Shown here in pieces: positions 18,361 to 26,992 of a DNA stretch of 64,000 nt. The stretch lies in NCBI RefSeq assembly GCF_005280195.1, contig NZ_SZPR01000017.1, positions 1 to 64,000 on the forward strand. The letters are read 5' to 3'. Position 1 is the first letter of the stretch. Each line of letters begins with the position of its first letter. The position numbers and the translations under genes are program-made. The DNA is from Streptomyces galbus. GTDB taxonomy: Bacteria; Actinomycetota; Actinomycetes; Streptomycetales; Streptomycetaceae. The notes beneath the pieces were generated by a model. It made no database searches. It was given only the letters and a program-made list of their open reading frames with translations, and had not been told where the DNA came from.

Positions 18361-18549
18361 CGTGCTGTGTCTCCTGCTCGCTGTGGGGACCGGTGAGCCG
18401 CGACCGATTCTTTCATGCCCGCCGGACCGGTGCGGCGAGCCACCGGCCCGGACTGACGGGCGCCTTAACTGGGCCCGGGGGTACTGTCAAGAGGGTTCTG
18501 CTCACCTCGGTGGGCGATGTTCGTGACGGAGAGGGAACGGAGAGCGCAC

Positions 18550-20640
18550 GTGACGCGCAGCGTGTACGTCACCGGTATCGACCGCGGCGACGGCCGCCAG
18601 GTCGTCGAGCTGGGGGTCATGGAGCTGCTGACCCGGCAGGTCGACCGGGTGGGCGTCTTCCGCCCGCTCGTCCACGACGGCCCGGACCGGCTGTTCGACC
18701 TGCTGCGTGCGCGCTACCGGCTGTCCCAGGACCCGGCGACCGTCTACGGCATGGACTACCAGGAGGCGTCCGTCCTGCAGGCCGAGCGGGGCACCGACGA
18801 GCTGGTCTCGACGCTGGTCGACCGGTTCCACCTGGTCGCCCGGGACTACGACGTGGTCCTCGTCCTCGGCACCGACTTCGCCGACACCCAGCTCCCGGAC
18901 GAGCTGTCCCTGAACGCCCGGCTGGCCAACGAGTTCGGCGCGTCGGTGATCCCGGTGGTCGGCGGCCGCAAGCAGAGCGCCGAGTCGGTGCTGGCCGAGA
19001 CCCGCAACGCCTTCCGCGCCTACGACGGCCTGGGCTGCGACGTGCTCGCCATGGTCGCCAACCGGGTGGCCCGCGAGGACCGGGAGGCCCTCGCCGAGCG
19101 GCTCGCGGGCCGGCTGCCGGTCCCCTGCTGGGTGCTGCCCGACGAGCCCGCGCTGTCCGCGCCGACCGTCGCCCAGATCAGCCACGCGCTCGGCGCGCGG
19201 GTGGTGCTCGGCGACGACTCGGGCCTGGCGCGGGACGCGCTGGACTTCGTGTTCGGCGGGGCGATGCTGCCGAACTTCCTCGCCGCCCTGACCCCCGGCT
19301 GCCTGGTCGTGACCCCGGGCGACCGGGCCGACCTGGTGGTGGGCTCGCTGGCCGCGCACAGCGCCGGCACCCCGCCGATCGCCGGGGTGCTGCTCACCCT
19401 CGACGAGGTGCCGGGCGACGCCATCCTCACCCTCGCGGCCCGCCTCGCCCCGGGCACGCCGGTGCTGTCGGTGTCCGGCAACAGCTTCCCCACCGCCGAG
19501 CAGCTCTTCTCCCTGGAGGGCAAGCTGAACGCGGCCACCCCGCGCAAGGCGGAGACCGCCCTCGGCCTGTTCGAGCGGTACGTCGACACCACCGACCTGC
19601 TGCGGCGGGTCTCGGCGCCCAGCAGCGACCGGGTCACGCCGATGATGTTCGAGCACAAGCTGCTGGAGCGGGCCCGCGCGGACCGGCGGCGGGTCGTGCT
19701 GCCCGAGGGCACCGAGGAGCGGGTGCTGCACGCGGCGGAGGTGCTGCTGCGCCGCGGGGTGTGCGACCTGACCCTGCTGGGCCCGGTCGACCGGATCCGC
19801 AAGCAGGCCGCCGACCTCGGCATCGACCTCGGCGACTGCGAGCTGATCGACCCGGCGACCAGCGAGCTGCGCGACCGCTTCGCCGAGCGGTACGCGACGC
19901 TGCGCGCCCACCGGGGCGTGACGGTGGAGCTGGCCCACGACGTCGTCTCGGACGTGAACTACTTCGGCACGCTGATGGTCCAGGAGGGCCTGGCCGACGG
20001 CATGGTGTCGGGGTCGGTGCACTCCACGGCGGCCACGATCCGGCCCGCGTTCGAGATCATCAAGACCAAGCCGGAGGCGTCGATCGTCTCCTCCGTGTTC
20101 TTCATGTGCCTGGCGGACAAGGTCCTCGTCTACGGCGACTGCGCGGTCAACCCCGACCCGGACGCCCGGCAGCTCGCCGACATCGCCATCCAGTCGGCGG
20201 CGACGGCCGAGCAGTTCGGCGTGGAGCCGCGGATCGCGATGCTGTCGTACTCGACCGGCACGTCCGGCTCCGGCGCGGACGTCGACAAGGTGCGCGAGGC
20301 GACGGAGCTGGTGCGCGAGCGCCGGCCCGACCTGAAGATCGAGGGGCCGATCCAGTACGACGCGGCCGTGGAGCCGACCGTCGCGGCCACCAAGCTGCCG
20401 GGCTCGGAGGTGGCCGGGCAGGCGAGCGTGCTGATCTTCCCGGACCTGAACACCGGCAACAACACCTACAAGGCCGTGCAGCGCTCGGCCGGCGCGATCG
20501 CGGTCGGCCCGGTGCTCCAGGGGCTGCGCAAGCCGGTCAACGACCTGTCCCGGGGCGCCCTGGTCCAGGACATCGTCAACACCGTCGCCATCACGGCGAT
20601 CCAGGCCCAGTCCCCGCTCGAGAAGGCAGCCCAGCAGTGA
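18550..20640 (+). CDS. pta: Phosphate acetyltransferase, long two-domain form
   Basis: The 696-residue enzyme converts acetyl-CoA and phosphate to acetyl-phosphate and CoA. The N-terminal ~300 residues form the DRTGG/AAA_26-type regulatory domain (VYVTGIDRGDGRQVVELGVMELL). The C-terminal ~330 residues are the PTA catalytic domain (RVVLPEGTEERVLHAAEVLLRRG, SYSTGTSGSGADVDKV, FPDLNTGNNTYKAVQRSAGA). The GTG at 18550 has GGAGAG upstream; a frame extending back to 18517 has none. It is followed by ackA with a GTGA overlap, so the two form the acetate-phosphate operon. Confidence 0.95.
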   Translation: MTRSVYVTGIDRGDGRQVVELGVMELLTRQVDRVGVFRPLVHDGPDRLFDLLRARYRLSQDPATVYGMDYQEASVLQAERGTDELVSTLVDRFHLVARDYDVVLVLGTDFADTQLPDELSLNARLANEFGASVIPVVGGRKQSAESVLAETRNAFRAYDGLGCDVLAMVANRVAREDREALAERLAGRLPVPCWVLPDEPALSAPTVAQISHALGARVVLGDDSGLARDALDFVFGGAMLPNFLAALTPGCLVVTPGDRADLVVGSLAAHSAGTPPIAGVLLTLDEVPGDAILTLAARLAPGTPVLSVSGNSFPTAEQLFSLEGKLNAATPRKAETALGLFERYVDTTDLLRRVSAPSSDRVTPMMFEHKLLERARADRRRVVLPEGTEERVLHAAEVLLRRGVCDLTLLGPVDRIRKQAADLGIDLGDCELIDPATSELRDRFAERYATLRAHRGVTVELAHDVVSDVNYFGTLMVQEGLADGMVSGSVHSTAATIRPAFEIIKTKPEASIVSSVFFMCLADKVLVYGDCAVNPDPDARQLADIAIQSAATAEQFGVEPRIAMLSYSTGTSGSGADVDKVREATELVRERRPDLKIEGPIQYDAAVEPTVAATKLPGSEVAGQASVLIFPDLNTGNNTYKAVQRSAGAIAVGPVLQGLRKPVNDLSRGALVQDIVNTVAITAIQAQSPLEKAAQQ

Positions 20641-21857
20641 CCGGCACCCGCGGCACGCGCGTCCTCGTCCTCAACTCCGGCTCCTCGTCGCTGAAGTACC
20701 AGTTGCTCGACATGCGCGACGGCAGCCGGCTGGCGGCGGGCCTCGTCGAGCGGATCGGTGAGCAGACCTCCCGGCTGAAGCACACCCCGCTGGCGTCCGG
20801 CGGGGACGTGCGGGAGGCCGAGGGCCCCATCGCCGACCACGACGCCGCGCTGAAGGCCGTCGCGCAGGAGCTCTCCCGGGACGGTCTGGGCCTGGACTCC
20901 CCCGACCTGGCCGCGATCGGGCACCGGGTGGTGCACGGCGGGATGTTCTTCACCGAGCCCACCGTCGTCGACGACGCGGTGATCGCCGAGATCGAGCGGC
21001 TGATCCCGGTCGCGCCCCTGCACAACCCGGCCAACCTCACGGGCATCCGCACCGCGCGGGCGCTGCGCCCGGACCTGCCGCAGGTCGCGGTGTTCGACAC
21101 GGCGTTCCACACCACCATGCCGGAGTCGGCGGCGCGGTACGCGATCGACCCGAGGATCGCCGACCGGCACCGCATCCGCCGCTACGGCTTCCACGGCACC
21201 TCGCACGCGTACGTCTCCCGGGCGACCGCCGAGCTGCTGGGCCGGGCGCCCGAGGACGTCAACGTGATCGTGCTCCACCTGGGCAACGGCGCGTCCGCGT
21301 CGGCCGTGCGGGGCGGCCGCTGCGTGGACACCTCCATGGGGCTGACGCCTTTGGAGGGGCTGGTGATGGGTACGCGCTCCGGTGATCTGGATCCGGCGGT
21401 CATCTTCCATTTGGCGCGTGTTGGCGGAATGTCCATGGACGAGATCGACACTCTCCTCAACAAGAGGAGCGGTCTGTTCGGTCTGTGCGGGGACAACGAC
21501 ATGCGGGAGATCCGCCGGCGGATCGACGGGGGCGACGAAGCCGCCTCACTCGCCTTCGACATTTACGTGCACCGGTTGAAGAAGTACATCGGCGCCTATT
21601 ACGCCGTTCTCGGCACGGTGGACGCCGTGGCGTTCACCGCCGGGGTCGGCGAGAACGCGGCCCCGGTGCGGGAGGCGGCCGTCGCGGGCCTGGAGGGCCT
21701 GGGCCTGGCGGTGGACCCGGAGCGCAACGCCGTGCGGAGCGACCGGCCGCGGATCGTCTCGCCCGACGCCGCGCGGGTGGCGGTCGCCGTGGTGCCGACG
21801 GACGAGGAACTGGAGATCGCGACACAGACCTATGCGCTGGTCGGAAAGAACACCTGA
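20637..21857 (+). CDS. ackA: Acetate kinase
   Basis: A 406-residue ASKHA-family kinase interconverting acetyl-phosphate/ADP with acetate/ATP. VLVLNSGSSSLKYQLL opens the N-terminal domain; FDTAFHTTMPESAARYAI, RRYGFHGTSHAYV, HLGNGASASA and AFTAGVGENAAPVR are catalytic and nucleotide motifs. The GTG start shares GTGA with the pta stop. Bases ~21349-21620 use noticeably more A/T at the third codon position (about one codon in five) than the rest of the gene, although the encoded residues stay typical of the family. Confidence 0.95.
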   Translation: MTGTRGTRVLVLNSGSSSLKYQLLDMRDGSRLAAGLVERIGEQTSRLKHTPLASGGDVREAEGPIADHDAALKAVAQELSRDGLGLDSPDLAAIGHRVVHGGMFFTEPTVVDDAVIAEIERLIPVAPLHNPANLTGIRTARALRPDLPQVAVFDTAFHTTMPESAARYAIDPRIADRHRIRRYGFHGTSHAYVSRATAELLGRAPEDVNVIVLHLGNGASASAVRGGRCVDTSMGLTPLEGLVMGTRSGDLDPAVIFHLARVGGMSMDEIDTLLNKRSGLFGLCGDNDMREIRRRIDGGDEAASLAFDIYVHRLKKYIGAYYAVLGTVDAVAFTAGVGENAAPVREAAVAGLEGLGLAVDPERNAVRSDRPRIVSPDAARVAVAVVPTDEELEIATQTYALVGKNT

Positions 21858-21890
21858 GCACCAGCACGCCCATTTGTATCTTCCGCCAGA

Positions 21891-21924
21891 CGGAATATTC
21901 CGGAGCGAAACAAACCGATAGGAT
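21891..21924 (+). promoter_or_regulatory. pyk promoter region with palindrome
   Basis: A perfect 12-bp palindrome CGGAATATTCCG (21891-21902) lies where a -35 box would be. TAGGAT at 21919-21924 is a -10 element 6 bases before the pyk ATG, which predicts a leaderless message. The AT-rich palindrome stands out at this GC level and is a likely repressor or activator site. Confidence 0.55.
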
Positions 21925-21930
21925 CGCCCC

Positions 21931-23361
21931 ATGCGCCGTTCGAAAATCGTCTGTACTCTCGGCCCCGCGGTCGACTCCCATGAACAGCTCGTCGCGCTGA
22001 TCGAGGCGGGCATGAACGTGGCCCGCTTCAACTTCAGCCACGGCACCCACGCCGAGCACCAGGGCCGGTACGACCGGGTCCGTGCCGCCGCCAAGGAGAC
22101 CGGCCGGGCCATCGGTGTGCTCGCCGACCTCCAGGGCCCCAAGATCCGTCTCGAGACCTTCGCCGAGGGCCCCGTCGAGCTGGTGCGCGGTGACGAGTTC
22201 ACCATCACCACCGAGGACGTGCCGGGCGACAAGACGATCTGCGGCACCACCTACAAGGGTCTGCCCGGCGACGTCGCCCGGGGCGACCAGGTCCTCATCA
22301 ACGACGGCAACGTCGAGCTGAAGGTCCTGGACGTCGAGGGCCCGCGGGTGCGGACCATCGTCATCGAGGGCGGCGTCGTCTCCGACCACAAGGGCATCAA
22401 CCTGCCCGGCACGGCCGTCAACGTGCCCGCGCTGAGCGAGAAGGACGTCGAGGACCTGCGCTTCGCCCTCCGCATGGGCTGCGACCTGGTCGCCCTGTCC
22501 TTCGTGCGGGACGCCAAGGACGTCGCCGACGTCCACCGCGTCATGGACGAGGAGGGCATCCGCGTCCCCGTCATCGCCAAGGTGGAGAAGCCGCAGGCGG
22601 TGGAGAACATGGAGGACGTCGTGATGGCGTTCGACGGCGTGATGGTCGCCCGTGGCGACCTGGCCGTCGAGTACCCGCTCGAGAAGGTCCCCATGGTGCA
22701 GAAGCGCCTGATCGAGCTGTGCCGGCGCAACGCCAAGCCGGTGATCGTGGCGACCCAGATGATGGAGTCGATGATCACCAACTCCCGTCCGACCCGCGCC
22801 GAGGCCTCCGACGTGGCCAACGCGATCCTGGACGGCGCCGACGCGGTCATGCTGTCCGCCGAGTCGAGCGTGGGCGCGTACCCGATCGAGACCGTCCGGA
22901 CGATGTCGAAGATCGTCGTGGCGGCCGAGGAGGAGCTGCTGAGCAAGGGCCTGCAGCCGCTCGTGCCGGGCAAGAAGCCGCGCACGCAGGGCGGTTCGGT
23001 CGCCCGTGCGGCCTGCGAGATCGCCGACTTCCTCGGCGGCAAGGCCCTGATCGCCTTCACGCAGTCCGGCGACACCGCGCGCCGGCTGTGCCGCTACCGC
23101 GCGGCCCAGCCGATCATCGCGTTCACCACGGACGAGGGCACCCGCAACCAGATGGCGCTGAGCTGGGGCGTGGAGCCGCACGTGGTGCCGTTCGTCAACA
23201 GCACCGACGAGATGGTCGACCTGGTGGACCAGGAGGTCGTCAAGCTGGGCCGGTTCAGCGAGGGCGACGTCGTGATCATCACGGCCGGCTCGCCCCCCGG
23301 CGTCGCCGGCACCACCAACATGGTCCGGGTGCACCACCTGGGCAGCACCGGCCGCGCCTGA
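21931..23361 (+). CDS. pyk: Pyruvate kinase
   Basis: The 476-residue enzyme transfers phosphate from phosphoenolpyruvate to ADP. MRRSKIVCTLGPAVDS is the N terminus, NFSHGTHAEH and ADLQGPKIRLETF are active-site strands, VIAKVEKPQAVENM carries the catalytic Lys-Glu segment, and VATQMMESMITNSRPTRAEASDVANAILDGADAVMLSAESS is the classic signature. A C-terminal regulatory domain (SGDTARRLCRYRA) is present. The ATG is almost certainly the first base of a leaderless transcript. It sits 73 bases after ackA with its own promoter. Confidence 0.96.
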   Translation: MRRSKIVCTLGPAVDSHEQLVALIEAGMNVARFNFSHGTHAEHQGRYDRVRAAAKETGRAIGVLADLQGPKIRLETFAEGPVELVRGDEFTITTEDVPGDKTICGTTYKGLPGDVARGDQVLINDGNVELKVLDVEGPRVRTIVIEGGVVSDHKGINLPGTAVNVPALSEKDVEDLRFALRMGCDLVALSFVRDAKDVADVHRVMDEEGIRVPVIAKVEKPQAVENMEDVVMAFDGVMVARGDLAVEYPLEKVPMVQKRLIELCRRNAKPVIVATQMMESMITNSRPTRAEASDVANAILDGADAVMLSAESSVGAYPIETVRTMSKIVVAAEEELLSKGLQPLVPGKKPRTQGGSVARAACEIADFLGGKALIAFTQSGDTARRLCRYRAAQPIIAFTTDEGTRNQMALSWGVEPHVVPFVNSTDEMVDLVDQEVVKLGRFSEGDVVIITAGSPPGVAGTTNMVRVHHLGSTGRA

Positions 23362-23394
23362 CCCCACGCGGGCCGCAGGCCCTTCCGTACGGCG

Positions 23395-23429
23395 CTGAGG
23401 GCGCCCCCTGGATCAGGGGGCGCCCTCAG
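23395..23429. terminator. Bidirectional terminator after pyk
   Basis: A perfect 16-bp stem (23395-23410 with 23414-23429) closes a 3-base loop GAT between the converging pyk and secreted-protein genes. Confidence 0.88.
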
Positions 23430-23465
23430 GCGTGTGCGGCTCCCGGACGGGTCTCGAGGGTCGGC

Positions 23466-24959
23466 TCAGCCGGTCGCGTACTGGTGCAGTCCGGGGATGT
23501 GCAGGGTGCCGCCGAACTGGCCGGCCTGCGTCACCTTCACGTTGGTGAAGTAGATCAGCGGGATGTTCAGCGGCGGCGGGCTGTCCGGCGTGAAGGTGAC
23601 CGGGATCAGGCCGAACAGGTTGCCCGAGATGCTCTCGGTGTACATCACCGTGTCGCCGTCGCGGATCGTGGACGTGGTGCCCTTGCCGGCCTGGACGTGG
23701 TACGTCTTGCCGGACTGCTTGTCCTTGACGAGCTGGTGCAGGTCCCCGATGTCGGTGCCGCCGGAGATGACGTACTTGAGCGCCTTCTTCTTGGTGCCGT
23801 CGGCGGTGCGCACCTCGACGACGCCCTGGTAGTCGGCGCCCTTGAGCAGCAGGGAGCTGGCCTCCAGGTACCAGGGGTCGTCCGGCACCAGGAGCTTGTT
23901 GTCGACGCCGCCCTCGTCGTCGGTGGCGGCGGGACAGTCCTCGGCGGCGGCGGACGCGCTGTCCGACGGGCTCGGGGAGGCCGTGGCGTCCTTCTTGTCC
24001 TCGGCGTCCTCGGCGGTGCCCTCGGCGGTGTCCTTCACCTTGTCGGTGACGGCGCCGGCGGTGTCCTTGACGGAGCCCTTGCCCGAGGAGGAGCCGGAGT
24101 TCGAGCCGGTGGAGCCCGCGCCCGAGGAGCCGGAGTTCGAGCCGGTGGAGCCCGCGCCCGAGGAGCCGGACGTACCCGAGGAACCCGACGAGCCCGAGGT
24201 GCCGGTGGACCCGGACGAGCCGCCGGCCCCCGACGTGGTGTCCCCGCTGCCGCCGCCGCTCGCCGGAGCGGTCTCGGACGGCGAGGGGGTCGCGGTGGAC
24301 GAGGAGTGGGAGCCGCCGGTGAGCAGGCCGCCCAGGGCGTCGCCGATGGTGTCGAGCAGGCCGCCGCCCTGGGTCGCCGAGGGGCTAGGCGTGGCCGCCG
24401 CGGCACCGGAGGTGCCGGAGGACGAGCCGGTCGAGCCCGTCGAGGACTTCTCGGGCGTCTTCGCCGCCTCGGAGGTGGCGGACGGGCGGGGCGCGGCGGT
24501 GTCGTCGGAACCTGAATCCGACGAACCCGCTGAACCCGCTGAACCCGACGAACCAGAAGAGCCCGCAGAGCCGGCCGAGCTGCCCGAGCCGTCCTGCGAC
24601 CCGGTGGAACCGTCCTTGCCGTCCTTGCCGTCCTGGGAGTCCGCGGACGGGCTCTCGCTCGCGGAGGCGGACGGCGACGGCGAGGAGGAGGCGCTCGCGC
24701 CCTCCAGGGCGGCCACGCAGTCCTTGTACTCGTCGACGGTGAGGCTCTTGGACGCCGGCTGGTCGTCGGCGTTGGCGAGCGTGGGCGTGAAGCCCATCCC
24801 CATCAGGACGGCGGTCGGCATCGCGGCCAGGGCTATCGCCTTGCCGGCGGGCATGTGGAACCTGGTGAACAGCGGCTTCTTGGGTGCCGCGTGGCGGGGC
24901 CCGGTTCTCTCACGGGACACGTCCACCTCGGTCCCGTGGGTCACCTCGTCAGCCGGCAC
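23466..24959 (-). CDS. Secreted Ser/Gly/Thr-rich protein with a folded C-terminal domain
   Basis: The protein has 497 residues. Near residue 34 a hydrophobic segment (FHMPAGKAIALAAMPTAVLMGMGFTPTLANADD) ends in a signal-peptide-like ANA-D cleavage site, after an unusually long basic leader. Residues ~90-330 are low-complexity Ser/Gly/Thr/Pro/Asp, probably wall-spanning. The last ~150 residues fold (DPWYLEASSLLLKGADYQGVVEVRTADG...YATG). The GTG at 24959 has GGGAGG 5 bases upstream and overlaps the previous gene by 11 bases. It is the third gene of an operon with DUF6114 and DUF6230 proteins. I know no function for it; a cell-surface role is inferred. Confidence 0.8.
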   Translation of the reverse strand: MPADEVTHGTEVDVSRERTGPRHAAPKKPLFTRFHMPAGKAIALAAMPTAVLMGMGFTPTLANADDQPASKSLTVDEYKDCVAALEGASASSSPSPSASASESPSADSQDGKDGKDGSTGSQDGSGSSAGSAGSSGSSGSAGSAGSSDSGSDDTAAPRPSATSEAAKTPEKSSTGSTGSSSGTSGAAAATPSPSATQGGGLLDTIGDALGGLLTGGSHSSSTATPSPSETAPASGGGSGDTTSGAGGSSGSTGTSGSSGSSGTSGSSGAGSTGSNSGSSGAGSTGSNSGSSSGKGSVKDTAGAVTDKVKDTAEGTAEDAEDKKDATASPSPSDSASAAAEDCPAATDDEGGVDNKLLVPDDPWYLEASSLLLKGADYQGVVEVRTADGTKKKALKYVISGGTDIGDLHQLVKDKQSGKTYHVQAGKGTTSTIRDGDTVMYTESISGNLFGLIPVTFTPDSPPPLNIPLIYFTNVKVTQAGQFGGTLHIPGLHQYATG

Positions 24960-25593
24960 TGTGCCTCCCGTTCGCCCCGTTGGCCGGGCTCGTTCCTGAC
25001 AGATCGTGCGCCCCCAGGGCCGGGTGGGCCTGGGTGGGACCCGCGTCGCCGTGCGCGGGCTTGCCGAAGTCGACGGCCGGCGGCTGCTGCTGTGCGTCGT
25101 ACGGCGCGGCCGGGGGGACGCCCGGTCCGGCCGGGGGGATCGCGCCCTCGGGGGCGCCGCCCGCCGTGTGCACGGCTCCCGGGCCTTCCGGCGCGGGCGG
25201 TGCGCCCGGCGACCAGGAGATGGCCATCGCGCCGCCGACGAGGGCGAGCAGGAAGCCGATCAGGAAGCCGCCGAGGTTGGACACGGGGATGGAGACCAGG
25301 GCCAGCAGGATCGCCGCGGTGCCCGCGAAGACCCGTACGTGCTTCTGGAACCACAGGCTGACGCCCAGGACGACCAGCAGGACGCCGATGATCAGGGAGC
25401 CGGCGCCCGCGGTGGTGGCCATCGCCAGCGTCAGGTGCCCGACCTGGAGGTGGGCGTACGGGAAGTAGGCGATGGGGAGTCCGCCGAGGAGGACGAACAG
25501 GCCGGCCCAGAACGGCCGCGTGCCCCGCCAGGCGCGGAACTGCAGCCTCCGGCGGGTGAACTGGCCGGATGCGGCAGGAGTCTCGGCGCTCAT
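24949..25593 (-). CDS. DUF6114-type membrane protein
   Basis: The 214-residue protein has four predicted membrane segments between residues ~25 and ~125 (PFWAGLFVLLGGLPIAYFPYAHL, MATTAGAGSLIIGVLLVVLGVSLWF, VFAGTAAILLALVSIPVSNLGG, FLIGFLLALVGGAMAISW). A Pro/Ala/Gly-rich cytoplasmic or external tail of about 75 residues follows. The ATG at 25593 has GGGAG upstream. It lies between the DUF6230 gene and the Ser-rich secreted protein, the common partner arrangement in Streptomyces as far as I recall. The function is unknown. Confidence 0.8.
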   Translation of the reverse strand: MSAETPAASGQFTRRRLQFRAWRGTRPFWAGLFVLLGGLPIAYFPYAHLQVGHLTLAMATTAGAGSLIIGVLLVVLGVSLWFQKHVRVFAGTAAILLALVSIPVSNLGGFLIGFLLALVGGAMAISWSPGAPPAPEGPGAVHTAGGAPEGAIPPAGPGVPPAAPYDAQQQPPAVDFGKPAHGDAGPTQAHPALGAHDLSGTSPANGANGRHSAG

Positions 25594-25714
25594 GGAAAAC
25601 AGCTCCCTGGTGCGGCGTTGTTGCTGTGGTGGTGGGAGGGGGGTGCGTGGGACTCCCCGGGGGGAGAGTGGACGGGCGGGGGCGCCACCGGCTCCCCCGC
25701 CCGTCAGGAGGTGC

Positions 25715-26347
25715 TTAGTAGCACTCCTTGACACCCGTCGACAGCGACATCTTCAGGCCGCTGAGCTTGAAGGTTCCGGCGGTGGTCGCCCACGCCGTCT
25801 GCTTCACGTCGGTCAGCGTGGCCGACTCCGCCTGCTGGGCGAAGCCGTAGGGGTTCGCCGAGTCGCCGTCCTTGATGCCCGGACCCTTGTTGAGGTCCTT
25901 GCCGGCCACACCGATGTCGATGCCCTTGAACGTCGCGTCGGCGCTCAGGTCGTCGACGTCGATGTACAGGTTCTCCGCCTCGACCGGCGTGCCGCCCCCG
26001 CCGGCCTTCAGCGTGAGGCTGACCGAGCCGAGCAGCGGGATGTTCGGCGTGACGACCGACTGGCACATGTTGGTGATCGACGCGGACTTGAACGCCGAGA
26101 CGGCGACGGGGTGAGCCGTCTTCTTGCCGTCGAGCGTGTAGCCCGAGTCGATGGCGCCGTACTGCGAGAAGCCCGTGCCGACGAGCTTGTCGGCCGAGAC
26201 CTTGAACGACTGCCCGGACACGCTGAACGACGCGGCGAGCGCGCCCTGCGCGAGGGCGATGCCTATGCACGCGGTGGCGGCAACGCTGGGCACCATGACC
26301 ACAGCGAACCGCTTCCATCTGGTCCCGCCACGCACCTGGGACTCCAT
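25715..26347 (-). CDS. DUF6230 family secreted protein
   Basis: The 210-residue protein starts MESQVRGGTRWKRFAVVMVP. A signal peptide or membrane anchor with cleavage near GALAASF is followed by a beta-rich exported domain (SVSGQSFKVSADKLVGTGFSQYGAIDSGYTLDGKK) with two cysteines (NMCQSVV and the terminal VKECY), which may form a disulfide. Family members are often labelled cholesterol esterase, without support visible in this sequence: I see no lipase GxSxG nucleophile. The ATG at 26347 has a strong GGAGGAAAT ribosome site. It is the first gene of the operon and is preceded by a leader region rich in hairpins and palindromes. Confidence 0.82.
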   Translation of the reverse strand: MESQVRGGTRWKRFAVVMVPSVAATACIGIALAQGALAASFSVSGQSFKVSADKLVGTGFSQYGAIDSGYTLDGKKTAHPVAVSAFKSASITNMCQSVVTPNIPLLGSVSLTLKAGGGGTPVEAENLYIDVDDLSADATFKGIDIGVAGKDLNKGPGIKDGDSANPYGFAQQAESATLTDVKQTAWATTAGTFKLSGLKMSLSTGVKECY

Positions 26348-26550
26348 ATTTCCTCCTTCTCGGACGTACATCTCCTGCGTCGGCTCGCCCCCGGGACGGC
26401 GGCTCGGCCGGGCAGGGATGGGAGAAGTGCTACGTCCTCGGAAAGGAGAGCGCCCGTACTCGGAGGCACGTGCACCGCACCCGAATCACCGGCGATCACC
26501 CCCGAGCGACATCCACTGGTCGCGCCTGACACGCATCACGCACAACCTTT

Positions 26551-26663
26551 TTGGACAGGCTTCGCGGGAAGCGAAGACCCCCCTGTCCAAGAGCCGGCTC
26601 CACTGTCGCCGGCTCTGCTCGGTGGGGACCCAGGAAGTCCCGTGACCCGATTGGCGGTCGGGT
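26551..26663 (-). other. Chain of four RNA hairpins in the long leader of the DUF6230 operon
   Basis: The 645-base gap 26348-26992 holds no convincing gene. Within it, four hairpins follow each other: 26551-26559 with 26582-26590 (inner CTTCGC/GCGAAG at 26560-26565 and 26571-26576), 26590-26598 with 26608-26616, 26625-26629 with 26637-26641, and 26645-26650 with 26658-26663. If transcription starts upstream near the TTACT palindrome, they would lie in the 5' leader of the DUF6230 gene. No known riboswitch class was recognised. Confidence 0.45.
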
Positions 26664-26724
26664 GCGGGAAGGGACCGAGCGTGGCCGATCGTGGTGCATT
26701 CTCGCGCCGGGCACAAGGGGGTTC

Positions 26725-26740
26725 GTTACTCGCTAGTAAC
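26725..26740. promoter_or_regulatory. Inverted repeat GTTACT-N4-AGTAAC
   Basis: GTTACT (26725-26730), CGCT and AGTAAC (26735-26740) form a perfect 6-bp inverted repeat of TetR-operator type, 378 bases upstream of the DUF6230 start. A related repeat with a 3-base spacer lies at 26855-26869. Confidence 0.5.
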
Positions 26741-26854
26741 GGCGCGATAACCGTAGGACGACCCAGAGGTCTCGCCCGGCGACGCAGGGTGGCAAGAGAG
26801 GCCAGAACAAAACTGTTGATCGCTGGACAGAACCCGACAGATCAACGCCCCTGA

Positions 26855-26869
26855 CTTACTGCAAGTAAC
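26855..26869. promoter_or_regulatory. Second TTACT/AGTAA inverted repeat
   Basis: CTTACT (26855-26860), GCA, AGTAAC (26864-26869): the TTACT...AGTAA half-sites match those at 26725-26740 but with a spacer of three. It lies immediately before the large hairpin at 26871-26908. Together the two may form a regulatory pair for one repressor. Confidence 0.4.
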
Positions 26870-26870
26870 A

Positions 26871-26908
26871 GCGGCCGCGATTGCCAAGATTTGGCAAAGC
26901 GCGGCCGC
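26871..26908 (-). terminator. Long hairpin after the thioredoxin-TPR gene
   Basis: GCGGCCGCG (26871-26879) pairs with 26900-26908 and TTGCCAA (26881-26887) with TTGGCAA (26891-26897), leaving a 3-base loop and a small internal bulge. It lies 84 bases past the stop of the minus-strand gene ending at 26993 and probably terminates it. Confidence 0.65.
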
Positions 26909-26992
26909 CGCGGCCCCGTCGGCGGGACTTCCGCCCCGTTCCGCACGCCCTGACGTTTCGTCACTCGGTGCGACGGGCGGGCCCCGGGACGG

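Noticed and set aside
26486..26716. Short minus-strand frames in the DUF6230 leader
   Set aside because: Two overlapping frames of about 75 codons without ribosome sites or coding bias; hairpins explain the region better.
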